Shown: positions 1 to 9,196, numbered from the stretch's first letter. The stretch is 64,000 nt of DNA from Pseudopelobacter sp964542535 (GCA_964542535.1 CAZIUE010000017.1:12816-76815), one strand, 5' to 3'. Made by a program: numbers and translations. The notes: a model not told the origin generated them from the letters alone.

Positions 1-1
1 G

Positions 2-1018
2 GTGCTGGAGCTGGTGGCTGCCGGCGAGGGGAACTTCAAGAAGCTGCACTTCCTCCTCTTCCCCGAAACCTGCCTTCCCCTGGGCCGCTTCGATGACATG
101 CTGGGCGTGATCGGGGGGAAATTCCGCCCCGACACGGTGACCATCTTCGGTGTGGAGCATGTGCGGCTGCACGAGTACCGGGCTCTTCTGGAGCGTTTCC
201 GCGAGGACAACGCCGAGGCCATCGCCCTGGTGGACCGGGATATCGATTCGGGCGATGTGCTGGAGATGCCGGTCAACTGGTGCTGCATCGCCGTCAAGGA
301 GAGCGACGGCAAGCTTCGGGTGTTCCTGGAGGCCAAGAGCCACCCCTTCCACGCCGAGGAATACATCGACAAGTTTCACGATCTCTACCGGGGGCGACAC
401 TTCTACCTGTTCCGCTCCCGGCCGGCCTGCTTCAACTTCATGGCCATCATCTGCCTGGATTATCTCTACCGCGACCTGTACACGTCCAATATCCGGCAGA
501 TCATCGACCATGCCGACGCGCTCTTCTTCAAGACCCGCCAGGAGCTGAACGCGCTGTTCGTGATCCAGTGCAACCCCAAGCCGGAGCATCGCGCCTACCG
601 CGACGTGCTGAGCGGCTTCTATGGCGAGTACCTGGAGGAAACCCCCGGCGTCCGCGAAACCGTGACCGTGTTCGGCAACTGCTCCGGGGAGAGCTGGATG
701 GAAGACATCCCTCAGGCGAACGGCTTCGGCCACTCGTCGGTGGTGATCAACCGCCGCCATCGGCTGGCGCGGGTGGCGCTGCCTGAGCTGTCCACCGACG
801 ACTTCGGCGGCGCGCCACTCTGCCGGCTGCGCTTCGGCAGGGGCACGCGGCTGCTGTATTTCAATCTGCCCCAGGAGCATGAGCTTGACCCGCGCAGCTC
901 GCGCATTTCCCTCAAGGTCCACGCGGTCATGGGGGTGGACGACATCGGCGTCTGGCACAAGATCAAGCTGGATGATTCGGCGTCGGGTTACGAACTGGTG
1001 CGTGCCGCCGTACCCTGA
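2..1018 (+). CDS. Nitrilase-fold (carbon-nitrogen hydrolase-like) protein, 5' end outside window
   Basis: Reading is open from the first base, so the protein very likely begins upstream. The visible 338 residues carry a plausible Glu-Lys-Cys triad of the nitrilase superfamily. The Glu is in LFPETCLP (residues 19-26), the Lys in LEAKSHPF, and the Cys in AIICLDYLYRD, which matches the family nucleophile pattern ICxDxRF. A later FGNCSGESW stretch resembles the C-terminal strand of the fold. No substrate can be named. Nitrilase domains also occur fused behind defence-associated reverse transcriptases, so a missing N-terminal domain is possible; that is inference only. argH starts 35 bp after the stop. 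Confidence 0.6.
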   Translation: MLELVAAGEGNFKKLHFLLFPETCLPLGRFDDMLGVIGGKFRPDTVTIFGVEHVRLHEYRALLERFREDNAEAIALVDRDIDSGDVLEMPVNWCCIAVKESDGKLRVFLEAKSHPFHAEEYIDKFHDLYRGRHFYLFRSRPACFNFMAIICLDYLYRDLYTSNIRQIIDHADALFFKTRQELNALFVIQCNPKPEHRAYRDVLSGFYGEYLEETPGVRETVTVFGNCSGESWMEDIPQANGFGHSSVVINRRHRLARVALPELSTDDFGGAPLCRLRFGRGTRLLYFNLPQEHELDPRSSRISLKVHAVMGVDDIGVWHKIKLDDSASGYELVRAAVP

Positions 1019-1053
1019 TCCGCCCATATTTTTTGAAACCAATAGGAGAAGAT

Positions 1054-2430
1054 ATGTCCAAGGATAAACTCTGGGGCGGCCGCTTCACCCAGCCCACCGA
1101 TGCCTTCGTCGAGGAGTTCACCGCCTCGATCCAGTTCGACAAACGCCTGTACCACCAGGACATCCGCGGCTCCATCGCCCATGCCCGCATGCTGGGGAAG
1201 CAGGGGATCATCCCCCAGGCTGACGTGGAGGCCATCGTGGAGGGGCTGCAACAGATCCTGATGCAGATCGAGGAGGGGAGTTTCGACTTCTCCATCTCCC
1301 TGGAAGACATCCACATGAACATCGAATCGCGCCTGTCGGAGCGCATCGGCGAGGCGGGCAAGCGACTGCACACCGGCCGCTCGCGCAACGACCAGGTGGC
1401 CCTGGACATCCGCCTCTACCTGCGGGACGAGATCGTGGAGATTGCCTCCTACCTGGATCTGCTGATCGACGCGCTGTTGAGCCAGGCCGAGGAGAACCAG
1501 GATGTGATCATGCCCGGCTTCACCCATTTGCAGACCGCCCAGCCGATCCTGTTTGCCCACCATATGCTGGCCTACGTGGAGATGTTTAAAAGGGACAGCG
1601 GCCGCATGGAGGACTGCCTGAAACGGGTCAACGTGCTTCCCCTGGGGGCCGGTGCCCTGGCCGGTACCACCTTCCCCATCGACCGGGAGTACGTTGCCGA
1701 GCAACTGGACTTCCCGGCCATTACCCGCAACTCCCTGGACTCGGTCTCTGACCGGGACTTCGGTCTGGAATTCCTCTCCGCCGCGTCGATCCTGATGATG
1801 CACCTGTCGCGCCTCTCCGAGGAACTGATCCTCTGGTCCACCAGCCAGTTCAAATTCATCGAGCTCTCCGACGGCTTCTGCACCGGTTCCTCCATCATGC
1901 CCCAGAAGAAGAACCCGGACGTGCCGGAGCTGGTGCGGGGCAAGACCGGCCGGGTCTACGGCAACCTGATGGCGCTCTTGACGGTGATGAAGTCCCTCCC
2001 CCTGGCCTACAACAAGGACATGCAGGAGGACAAGGAGCCGCTTTTCGACACCATCGACACGGTCAAGGGGAGCCTGAAGGTGTTCAGCGACATGATCCGG
2101 GAGATGCGGCTCTATCCCGAGGCCATGCGCCGGGCCGCAGGTCAGGGATTCTCCACTGCCACGGATGTGGCCGACTACCTGGTGCGCAAGGGGGTGGCCT
2201 TCCGCGACGCCCACGAGGCGGTGGGCAAGGCGGTCGCCTACTGCGTCGAGAACGAGATGGAGCTCACCGACCTGACCCTGACCGAGTGGGAGCTCTTCTC
2301 CCCCCGCTTCGAGCAGGACATCTTCGCGGCGATCACCGTGGATGCCTGCATCGACGCCCGCGATATCCCGGGTGGCACGGCCCGGGAGCAGGTCAAGGGC
2401 GAGATCGCCCGCTGCCGGAAGGGGAAGTAG
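1054..2430 (+). CDS. argH: Argininosuccinate lyase
   Basis: Cytosolic enzyme cleaving argininosuccinate to arginine and fumarate, the last step of arginine synthesis. The 458-residue length is normal for the family. The N-terminus KLWGGRF, the TGRSRNDQVA segment, the MPGFTHLQ(T)AQP segment and the mobile-loop signature GSSIMPQKKNPD are all present. The start is the ATG at 1054, preceded by AGGAGAA; an in-frame TTG at 1033 would skip this ribosome site. It is followed by an inverted-repeat element and a small lipoprotein gene, the common argH-lipoprotein order, but the lysA that often comes next is absent. Confidence 0.97.
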   Translation: MSKDKLWGGRFTQPTDAFVEEFTASIQFDKRLYHQDIRGSIAHARMLGKQGIIPQADVEAIVEGLQQILMQIEEGSFDFSISLEDIHMNIESRLSERIGEAGKRLHTGRSRNDQVALDIRLYLRDEIVEIASYLDLLIDALLSQAEENQDVIMPGFTHLQTAQPILFAHHMLAYVEMFKRDSGRMEDCLKRVNVLPLGAGALAGTTFPIDREYVAEQLDFPAITRNSLDSVSDRDFGLEFLSAASILMMHLSRLSEELILWSTSQFKFIELSDGFCTGSSIMPQKKNPDVPELVRGKTGRVYGNLMALLTVMKSLPLAYNKDMQEDKEPLFDTIDTVKGSLKVFSDMIREMRLYPEAMRRAAGQGFSTATDVADYLVRKGVAFRDAHEAVGKAVAYCVENEMELTDLTLTEWELFSPRFEQDIFAAITVDACIDARDIPGGTAREQVKGEIARCRKGK

Positions 2431-2481
2431 GCCCGAGACGCTTATAACATCTCCGTTGCTGTGAACCAGTAAACAGCACGT

Positions 2482-2600
2482 GAAACTCGGATGCAGGGTA
2501 TGCACACGGATACAAACAATGCACAAACAGTCTGAAAGACTTCACCCTCGAGGCAGATGTCTTGTGACGTATCCGTGTGCATACCCTGTATCCGAGTTTC
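2482..2600. repeat. 32-bp near-perfect inverted repeat between argH and the lipoprotein gene
   Basis: Arms at 2482-2513 and 2569-2600 are reverse complements at 31 of 32 positions, with a 55-bp spacer. The spacer holds a second small hairpin, AGTCT-GAA-AGACT, at 2529-2541. The left arm starts with GAAACTCGGATGC and the right arm ends with TCCGAGTTTC. No U-tract follows, so a simple terminator is unlikely. It could be a miniature mobile repeat or a structured intergenic RNA. Confidence 0.85.
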
Positions 2601-2631
2601 GATTGCTTAGTATAGGGTGAAAGGTTCCGTT

Positions 2632-3393
2632 ATGCGCATATCCGCAATCCTGTTGCTCGTTCTGCTCTCCCTGACCGCCTGTGGCAAGCGCGGTTCCCTG
2701 ATCTACCCCGACATGCTGGTCCCGGCCCAGCCCTCGTCCGTGAGCGCCCGCCAGGCCGGCAAGGCCATCAGGCTCGCCTTCACGCCGGTGGCGAAGGACC
2801 GCGCCGGTCGGGAACTCACCGACCTGGCCGGGGTGAAGATCTACCGGCGGGTCACCATCGCAGGGCAGCAGAACATCTGCGACGCCTGCACGGAAGACTT
2901 CGGCCTTGTGCGTACCCTGTACCTGCATCCCCTGTCCGGGAACGACGTGCAGCGCAGCGCTGGCCAGGTCCTGCTGCTGGACGTTGACGTCACGGAGGGG
3001 GAGAGCTACAGCTACCGGGTGATCCCCTTCACCGCCGACGGCATCCAGGGACAGGCTTCTCCCGTGGTGACGGCAACCATGGTCGCGTCTCCGCCGGCAC
3101 CGACGCTGACGGCGGTACCGGACCCGATCCAGATCGAGCTGGTCATGACGCCGGTCAGCCTGACCCAGGGGACTCTGGTGGGGTATAACCTGTACCGTGC
3201 CCTGCAGGGGGAACGGCTCCCCTACCTGCCGCTCAACCGGGAGCCGGTCAGCGGCCCCAGCTATCTGGACGCTACCCTGGACAGGACCCAGAGTTACGTC
3301 TATGCCGCCCGCGGTGTGATCAGGCAGCCGGACGGCTCCCTGGTGGAGAGCGAACTCTCCAACCAGGTCCTGACCAGGGTCACGGAAGAGTAG
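2632..3393 (+). CDS. LptM-like lipoprotein with fibronectin-III-like domains
   Basis: The start MRISAILLLVLLSLTACG is a lipoprotein signal peptide with lipobox LTAC. The mature start CGKRGSLIYP resembles the CGQKGPLYLP motif of LptM/YifL, the small lipoprotein that assists the LPS translocon LptD in enterobacteria and is also often encoded next to argH or lysA. Here a further 220 residues follow with two beta-rich repeats of fibronectin-III style (about 35-135 and 140-250), far longer than LptM. The ATG at 2632 has AAAGG seven bases upstream; a GTG at 2617 is an alternative. The role in LPS export is inferred from the motif and context. Confidence 0.75.
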   Translation: MRISAILLLVLLSLTACGKRGSLIYPDMLVPAQPSSVSARQAGKAIRLAFTPVAKDRAGRELTDLAGVKIYRRVTIAGQQNICDACTEDFGLVRTLYLHPLSGNDVQRSAGQVLLLDVDVTEGESYSYRVIPFTADGIQGQASPVVTATMVASPPAPTLTAVPDPIQIELVMTPVSLTQGTLVGYNLYRALQGERLPYLPLNREPVSGPSYLDATLDRTQSYVYAARGVIRQPDGSLVESELSNQVLTRVTEE

Positions 3394-3450
3394 GGAGACC
3401 GATCCTGGATGCGGCTGGCCTGGCTGGCGTTTCTGCACAAATGAAGTAAC

Positions 3451-3489
3451 AAAAGAGCCGCCACCCGGTGAACGGGTGGCGGCTCTTTT
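3451..3489. terminator. Bidirectional terminator between lipoprotein gene and phoU
   Basis: A perfect 17-bp stem (3451-3467 with 3473-3489) and a 5-nt loop GTGAA, with AAAA on one side and TTTT on the other. It can end both the plus-strand lipoprotein transcript and the minus-strand pst-phoU transcript that converge here. Confidence 0.95.
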
Positions 3490-3518
3490 GCGTTGCACGT
3501 CTGAAATTGTTACGGGGC

Positions 3519-4193
3519 CTATGGCATGGTGTGGCGGATGTCCTTCCCCTTGACCATGAAGATCACCATCTCGGCGATGTTGGTGGCGTGGTCGGCGATG
3601 CGCTCCAGGCACTTGGAGATGTAGTTGAGCTTGATGGCCCGGGAGATGGTTGCCGGCTCCTCGATCATGAAGGTGAGGAGTTCCCGCTGGATCTGCTCGT
3701 TCAGGTCGTCTACCTGCTGGTCGTCGTTGCAGACCTTGATGGCCAGCTCCACGTCGCCGCGCACGAAGGCGTCCAGAGCCTCCTTGACCATCACCTCCGT
3801 GCGCTGGGCCATGCGCGGGATGTCGATGTACGGTTTGAGCGGCGGCTCCCGGTTCAGCTCCTTGACCCTCTTGGCCACGCTGGTGCACTGGTCGCCGATG
3901 CGCTCCAGGTCGGTGACGATCTTCAGCGCCAGGGTGATGAAGCGCAGGTCCCGGGCAGCAGGCTGACGCAGGGCCAGGAGCTGGAGACATTTCTCGTCGA
4001 TGGCAACCTCCAGGCCGTTCACCTCCCGATCCATGGCGATGATCCGTTCGGCCAGTGCCGAATCGCGCTCGGACAGGGATGCCACCGAGTCGACGATCAT
4101 CATCTCCACTTTCCCTCCCATGGCCAGGATGTTGCCGCGCAGTTCGTCCAGCTCCAGATCGAATGACGCGCTGATGTGTTCTCGTCTCTCCAT
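3519..4193 (-). CDS. phoU: Phosphate-specific transport accessory protein PhoU
   Basis: Cytosolic negative regulator that links the Pst transporter to the PhoR kinase and is needed to switch the Pho regulon off. The 224-residue protein shows the two three-helix PhoU repeats, each with the metal-binding E/DxxxD pattern: TDLERIGDQCTSVAKR near residue 95 and KCLERIADHATNIAEM near residue 194. The start ATG at 4193 follows GAGAGGAAG. It is the last gene of the minus-strand pst cluster, 36 bp after pstB, and ends just before a strong bidirectional terminator. Confidence 0.97.
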   Translation of the reverse strand: MERREHISASFDLELDELRGNILAMGGKVEMMIVDSVASLSERDSALAERIIAMDREVNGLEVAIDEKCLQLLALRQPAARDLRFITLALKIVTDLERIGDQCTSVAKRVKELNREPPLKPYIDIPRMAQRTEVMVKEALDAFVRGDVELAIKVCNDDQQVDDLNEQIQRELLTFMIEEPATISRAIKLNYISKCLERIADHATNIAEMVIFMVKGKDIRHTMP

Positions 4194-4229
4194 ATCTTCC
4201 TCTCGAATGTGAGTGTGGTGTCAATCAGT

Positions 4230-5009
4230 CTACCCGAAACGGCCGGTGATGTAATCCTCGGTCTGCTTCTTCTCCGGATTGGTGAAGATGGCGCGGGTTT
4301 CCCCCACCTCGATCAGCTCGCCCAGGTAGAAGAAGGCGGTCACGTCCGATACCCGGGCCGCCTGCTGCATGTTGTGGGTGACGATGATGATGGTGTACTT
4401 GCGCTTCAGCTCGTCGATCAGCTCCTCGATCTTCAGGGTCGAGATGGGATCAAGGGCCGAACAGGGCTCGTCCATCAGGATCACGTCCGGGTTGACGGCG
4501 ATGGCCCGGGCGATGCAGATGCGCTGGGCCTGGCCGCCGGAAAGCCCCAGGGCCGAGTCGTGCAGGCGGTCCTTGACCTCGTCCCAGATGGCGGCGCTCT
4601 TCAGGCTCCGCTCCACGGTCTCGTCCAGAATCGTCCGGTCGGTGACTCCGGCGATGCGCAGACCGTAGACGATGTTCTCGTAAATCGACTTGGGAAAGGG
4701 GTTGGACTGCTGGAAGACCATGCCGATGCGTCGGCGCAGTGAGATCACGTCCCTGTCCGGGGTATTGACCTCCTCCCCCTCGAAGCTGATGCTGCCCTCG
4801 ATGCGCACGTTGTCCACCAGGTCGTTCATGCGGTTGAAACAGCGCAGGAGCGTGGACTTGCCGCAGCCCGAGGGGCCGATGAAGGCGGTTACCTGGTTGC
4901 GGACCATGTCCAGGGAGATGTCCTTCAGGGCGTGCTTGTCGCCGTAGTGCAGGTTCAGGTTCCTGACCGCCAGGATGGGGTCGGTGGTGGTGTGAATCAT
5001 GGTGTTCAT
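4230..5009 (-). CDS. pstB: Phosphate ABC transporter ATPase PstB
   Basis: ATP-hydrolysing subunit of the high-affinity phosphate importer PstSCAB. Walker A is GPSGCGKST (about residue 43), the Q-loop is in GMVFQQSNPFPKS, the signature is LSGGQAQR, Walker B is VILMDEPCSALDP and the switch His is in IIVTHNMQQA. The 259-residue length is normal. Two ATG codons lie close together, at 5009 and 5000. AGGG lies nine bases before the second and directly abuts the first, so the true start may be 5000. pstA lies 10 bp upstream and phoU 36 bp downstream. Confidence 0.97.
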   Translation of the reverse strand: MNTMIHTTTDPILAVRNLNLHYGDKHALKDISLDMVRNQVTAFIGPSGCGKSTLLRCFNRMNDLVDNVRIEGSISFEGEEVNTPDRDVISLRRRIGMVFQQSNPFPKSIYENIVYGLRIAGVTDRTILDETVERSLKSAAIWDEVKDRLHDSALGLSGGQAQRICIARAIAVNPDVILMDEPCSALDPISTLKIEELIDELKRKYTIIIVTHNMQQAARVSDVTAFFYLGELIEVGETRAIFTNPEKKQTEDYITGRFG

Positions 5010-5019
5010 CCCTGTTCTC

Positions 5020-6618
5020 TCAGAAGTTTGAGGTTACGTAGCGTTTGCGCATCCTGGTGCGCAGTCGGATCGCCAGGCTGCTGGCGACGATCACGATGGC
5101 GATCAGCAGCAGGGTGGTGACGTAGACCATGGGCTTGGCCGCCTCCACGTTGGGCGACTGGAAGCCCACGTCGAAGATGTGGAATCCCAGGTGCATGAAC
5201 TTGCGATCCATGTGGAAGAAGGGGAAGTGGCCGTCGAAGGGGAGCGTGGGCGCCAGCTTGACCACCCCTACGATCATCAGCGGCGCCACCTCTCCCGCTG
5301 CCCGGGCCATGGAGAGGACCAGGCCGGTCATGATGCCGGGGGTAGCCATAGGGAGGAGGATCTTGACCAGGGTCTGGAATTTTGTCGCTCCCAGGGCCAG
5401 GGAACCCTCGCGGATGCCGCGGGGGATGGAGGCCAGGGATTCTTCCGTGGCGATGATCACCACCGGCACCGTCAGGAGCGCCAGGGTCAGGCTGGACCAG
5501 AGGATGCCGCCGGTGCCGAAGGTCGGGGTGGGGAGCCGTTCGGGGAAGAAGAGCTTGTCCAGGTTCCCGCCGATGCCGTACACGAAGAAGCCGAGACCGA
5601 ACACGCCGTAGACGATAGAGGGGACACCCGCCAGGTTGTTGACGGCGATGCGCACCATGCGGGTGAGCAGCCCGTCCCGGGCGTACTCACGCAGGTAGAT
5701 CGCCGCGATCACGCCGAAGGGCAGGGAGAAGATGCTCATCAGCAGTACCATCATGACCGTGCCGAAGATGGCCGGGAAGAGCCCCCCCTCGGTGTTGGAC
5801 TCCCGCGGGTCGTCCAGCAGCAACTCGCGGACCCGCTCGCCGTAGGCGGCCACCTTGGCCACCAGTGACATGTCGTTGGGGCGCTGAATGCGGACGATCT
5901 CGGTCAGCTCCACCTCTTTCACGCCCCCCTCCGCATCGGTGAGCACGGCAGTGAAGCGGGCCAGGTCGTTTTGCCGCGCTCCCAGCTGGTCGTTCAGCTG
6001 GTTGAACCTGTCCAGCAGCTTCTCCCTGGCGGCGGTCACCTCCACGATGGCAGCGGCGTTTGTTCCGGCTCCCCGGTGCTCCAGCTTGAGGCTCTTCAGG
6101 CGGAGCCGCTCGGCCTGGTGGTTCAGGTCGGACATGGTCTCTTTCAGCGCTTCCTGCGCCCCCTGCCTCGGCTTGAGCGCCTCTCTGGCCCGCTGGAGCC
6201 GTTCCCACCGGTCCGTTGGCTGAGCAGCGATCAGGCCGTCGACCCGTACCTCCGTAAGGAAGCCGATGAAGTCGCCATGCTCCCTGCGCTGCACCAGCAC
6301 CGCATCTTTGGGCAGGCTGCGGGAGACGATGTCGTTCTCGTCGATCCAGCGGAAATCCTGGCCGAAAACGTCACGGTTGGCCACCTTGAGCTGGATTCTG
6401 CGTCCCCCGGTATGAGGGTTGGTCTCGCGCCCCGCAACCTGACCCAGCGCGCCGGTGCCGTCGCTGAGCCGGTACTGGACCAGGTCGCGGGGCCAGAAAT
6501 AGCCCAGGCCGTTGGTCATGACCACGCCGATCAGGGTCATGGTCATGATCAGCACCAGGGCCAGGGCCGCGCCGGTCAAAAGGACGAACGGTTCGCCGGT
6601 TTTCAGATAGGTTTTCAT
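5020..6618 (-). CDS. pstA: Phosphate ABC transporter permease PstA, enlarged form
   Basis: Inner-membrane permease of the Pst phosphate importer. The C-terminal 260 residues carry the permease fold and the EAA-type loop (EGSLALGATKFQTLVKILLP). Between the first membrane segment (about 15-40) and the permease core lies a roughly 220-residue extracytoplasmic domain with a coiled-coil-like stretch, matching the DUF3333-type extension seen in some proteobacterial PstA; the E. coli protein is near 300 residues. The ATG at 6618 (MKTYLKTGEPF) has GAGG nine bases upstream; longer starts at 6633 and 6735 lack a good site. Confidence 0.93.
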   Translation of the reverse strand: MKTYLKTGEPFVLLTGAALALVLIMTMTLIGVVMTNGLGYFWPRDLVQYRLSDGTGALGQVAGRETNPHTGGRRIQLKVANRDVFGQDFRWIDENDIVSRSLPKDAVLVQRREHGDFIGFLTEVRVDGLIAAQPTDRWERLQRAREALKPRQGAQEALKETMSDLNHQAERLRLKSLKLEHRGAGTNAAAIVEVTAAREKLLDRFNQLNDQLGARQNDLARFTAVLTDAEGGVKEVELTEIVRIQRPNDMSLVAKVAAYGERVRELLLDDPRESNTEGGLFPAIFGTVMMVLLMSIFSLPFGVIAAIYLREYARDGLLTRMVRIAVNNLAGVPSIVYGVFGLGFFVYGIGGNLDKLFFPERLPTPTFGTGGILWSSLTLALLTVPVVIIATEESLASIPRGIREGSLALGATKFQTLVKILLPMATPGIMTGLVLSMARAAGEVAPLMIVGVVKLAPTLPFDGHFPFFHMDRKFMHLGFHIFDVGFQSPNVEAAKPMVYVTTLLLIAIVIVASSLAIRLRTRMRKRYVTSNF

Positions 6619-6674
6619 CGGATCAAACCTCATGGTTGTGCTGTGGTGCGGTACATCGACACTCATTCCGGATT

Positions 6675-6855
6675 CGGCAGGTGGAGCTGTCCTTCGTTCG
6701 CTCCGGATCCCTGATCCTGTAGTTCCACGGCTCATTCCGTTGCAGCCGGAAACTCGCCGGTAGGCTCAAACAGTCCGGCTGCTTTACGCTCCATTTCGCC
6801 GGGAACCACGACAGATCAGGGATAAGTCGCTCTTTACGGACAACTCCACCTGCCG
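6675..6855. repeat. Imperfect inverted repeat between pstA and pstC
   Basis: The 18-nt arms CGGCAGGTGGAGCTGTCC (6675-6692) and its complement at 6838-6855 differ at one position. Inside them CCCTGATC and GATCAGGG also face each other. The whole 181-bp unit fills the gap between two co-oriented transporter genes and could fold as a long hairpin in the pst transcript, slowing transcription or shielding the upstream mRNA. Confidence 0.65.
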
Positions 6856-6869
6856 GATGATGGTTGTAA

Positions 6870-9098
6870 TCAGTACCGCCCGTACTTCCTGCGGAAGCGC
6901 TGGCGCAGGGCCTCGGCGGCGCTGTTGATGACGAAGGTGAAGATGAACAGCAGTACCGCCGACAGGAACAGCACCCGATAGAGGGAACCGTCCAGGGGGG
7001 CCTCGGGGATCTCCACGGCGATATTGGCCGACAGGGAGCGAAGGCCGTTGAAGATGCTCCAGCTCATGATCGGGGTGTTGCCGGTGGCCATGAGCACGAT
7101 CATGGTTTCGCCGATGGCGCGGCCGAAGCCGATCATGATGGCCGAGAAGACCCCCGGCAGGGCCGAGGGGAGCACCACCCTCCAGGCGGTCTGCCAGCGG
7201 CTGGCCCCCAGGGCCAGGGAGGCGGCGGTCAGGTTGCGCGGCACGTTGGAGATGGCATCCTCGGCGATGGTGAAGATGATCGGTATCACCGCGAACCCCA
7301 GGGCAATGGCGATGATGATGCTGTTGCGCTGGTCATAGCGGATCCCCAGGGAGTCGTACAGCCACTGCTTGAAATCGGCTCCGAAGAGCGATGTCTCCAT
7401 CATCATCCCCAGGTGCCAGGAGATGAGTATGCCGATGAGAGCCAGGGGAATCAGGATGATGAACTCCCTGCCCCGGCTCAGGCGGTCCAGAGCGGAGGCC
7501 GGTCTGATCCGCTTCCAGAACAGCAGGAAGATGACGATCAGGAGCGGCACCACGGCCATGGTCACGAACAGTGCCGGCAGTGCGTGGTCAACCAGGGGAG
7601 CCAGCCAGAGGCCGGCCAGAAAACCGATTACCACCGAAGGGATGGCGGCCATGATCTCTACCGCCGGCTTGACCCGGGACTTGAGCGAGGGGGCCATGAA
7701 CTGGCTGGTGTAGAGGGCGCCGCCCAGGGCCAGGGGGGTGGCGAAGAGCATGGCGAAGATGGTCGCCTTGACGGTTCCGAACAGGAGCGGCACTAGGCTC
7801 AGCTTCGGTTCGAAGTCATCGTTGGCACTTGATGACTGCCAGACGTACTCCGGCCGGTCGTACCCTTCGTACCAGACCTTGGTGAAGAGTGTTCCCAGCG
7901 TTACTTCCGGATGGGGAATATGCAGCTGCCAGAGGGTGAGTCGTCCCGATGTCTCCAGAACCGCCAGGGCTGTTCCCTGAGGGGAGAGGGCAGCCGTCAG
8001 CACCGGGGAGGCGCTCTCCTTGGGAGTGACCAGGGTGCGCGCCGATGTGGTGTGGTCCAGGCGCACGACCCCGCGGCTGTCCAGGGAGAGCAGCGACTTG
8101 TTGCGGGAGGAGGGGGTGATCATGGTCACCGCCGCGCCGTGCGCCGGAAGCTCATGGATACGGGTCAGTCGTTTATCCTGGCCGCTTCCTGCCGATGACA
8201 CCGGGAACCAGCTGGCATAGCCGCCGCGTGCGTCGCCGATGGCCAGGGAGACGTCCCCCAGCACCAGGTTGAGGGCGGTGATCGCCGCGCCGCCGGTGGC
8301 GGAGACCGTGTCGATCAGCCGCGGGGCGGCCGGTTCGGAGAGATCCCAGCGCATGACCCAGCCGTTATCCGTGCCGACGTACAGGTAGTGCCCCTTCTGA
8401 TCCAGTACCGCGGCGGTGATCGCGCCGGGGAGCCGGTCGGAGATCTCCGCCGAGACGGCGCGGACGGTTTCGTTCTCCATCAGGTCCTTTTCCACCAGGC
8501 GCTGACGGATGGAGAAGCGGCCGTCTCCGAGCTGGTCCACCCGCAGGGCTCCGTTGTCCAGCCTGCGCACGAAGGAGCGCACGACCGCGCCCTGCCCCGG
8601 GAAGGCGAGGTCCTCGTTGGGGGTGAGGGTCGCGGCCTGCTCCGTGACGGTGGAACCGTTGTTGGAGGAACCGAAGGAGAGGGTGACGGAGCTTGTGGCG
8701 CCGGTGTCCCAGAGCAGGTTGAAGATCGACGCTCCCTGCTGATCGACGGAGACGATCCTGGCGGCGCCGGTGGGGATGGCGGGAACCTTCAGCTCCTCAA
8801 CCACCTTGCCGCTGGCCCCGTCGAGGACGTGGACGGAACCGTGCTCGTCCATCAGAACGTGCCGCTTCAGGCTGTCGTCGATGCCGCTAGCCACCACCCT
8901 GGTGCCGACGAGCCGGGTGGGGAGGGTGCATGACGCGACGATGTCGGCCGAAGGGGGCAGGAAGAGCGGCAGGGCGACCTTGGCGATCATCACCAGAATC
9001 CAGACGACGGAGACGATGACCAGTATGCCGCCGGTCCTGATCAGCCACTCGGCCAGCCGGTCCTGGCGCCGTGATTTTTTCGAGAGATCTGTTTTCAT
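6870..9098 (-). CDS. pstC: Phosphate ABC transporter permease PstC, enlarged form
   Basis: Second permease of the Pst importer. The last 300 residues are a typical PstC core with the loop AASLALGASRWQTAWRVVLP and six membrane segments. After the first membrane segment (about 22-48) there is a roughly 380-residue extracytoplasmic insert made of short beta repeats (LYVGTDNGWVMRWDL, AVLETSGRLTLWQL), which looks like a WD/beta-propeller domain. Total 742 residues against about 320 in E. coli PstC. PstA beside it is also enlarged, so the two extra domains may contact PstS or each other. Confidence 0.93.
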   Translation of the reverse strand: MKTDLSKKSRRQDRLAEWLIRTGGILVIVSVVWILVMIAKVALPLFLPPSADIVASCTLPTRLVGTRVVASGIDDSLKRHVLMDEHGSVHVLDGASGKVVEELKVPAIPTGAARIVSVDQQGASIFNLLWDTGATSSVTLSFGSSNNGSTVTEQAATLTPNEDLAFPGQGAVVRSFVRRLDNGALRVDQLGDGRFSIRQRLVEKDLMENETVRAVSAEISDRLPGAITAAVLDQKGHYLYVGTDNGWVMRWDLSEPAAPRLIDTVSATGGAAITALNLVLGDVSLAIGDARGGYASWFPVSSAGSGQDKRLTRIHELPAHGAAVTMITPSSRNKSLLSLDSRGVVRLDHTTSARTLVTPKESASPVLTAALSPQGTALAVLETSGRLTLWQLHIPHPEVTLGTLFTKVWYEGYDRPEYVWQSSSANDDFEPKLSLVPLLFGTVKATIFAMLFATPLALGGALYTSQFMAPSLKSRVKPAVEIMAAIPSVVIGFLAGLWLAPLVDHALPALFVTMAVVPLLIVIFLLFWKRIRPASALDRLSRGREFIILIPLALIGILISWHLGMMMETSLFGADFKQWLYDSLGIRYDQRNSIIIAIALGFAVIPIIFTIAEDAISNVPRNLTAASLALGASRWQTAWRVVLPSALPGVFSAIMIGFGRAIGETMIVLMATGNTPIMSWSIFNGLRSLSANIAVEIPEAPLDGSLYRVLFLSAVLLFIFTFVINSAAEALRQRFRRKYGRY

Positions 9099-9196
9099 GG
9101 GATTCCGGTGGTGATGGTTGATGCTTGATCTGGCATGCGGCAGGTGAGAGCCGCCTGCGTTCGTGCGGCCCGGCTTCGTTCCGCGCTTTCAGGTCA

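Noticed and set aside
988..2526. 512-residue minus-strand frame opposite argH
   Set aside because: Antisense shadow of a certain gene; runs through the inverted repeat and has no start signal.
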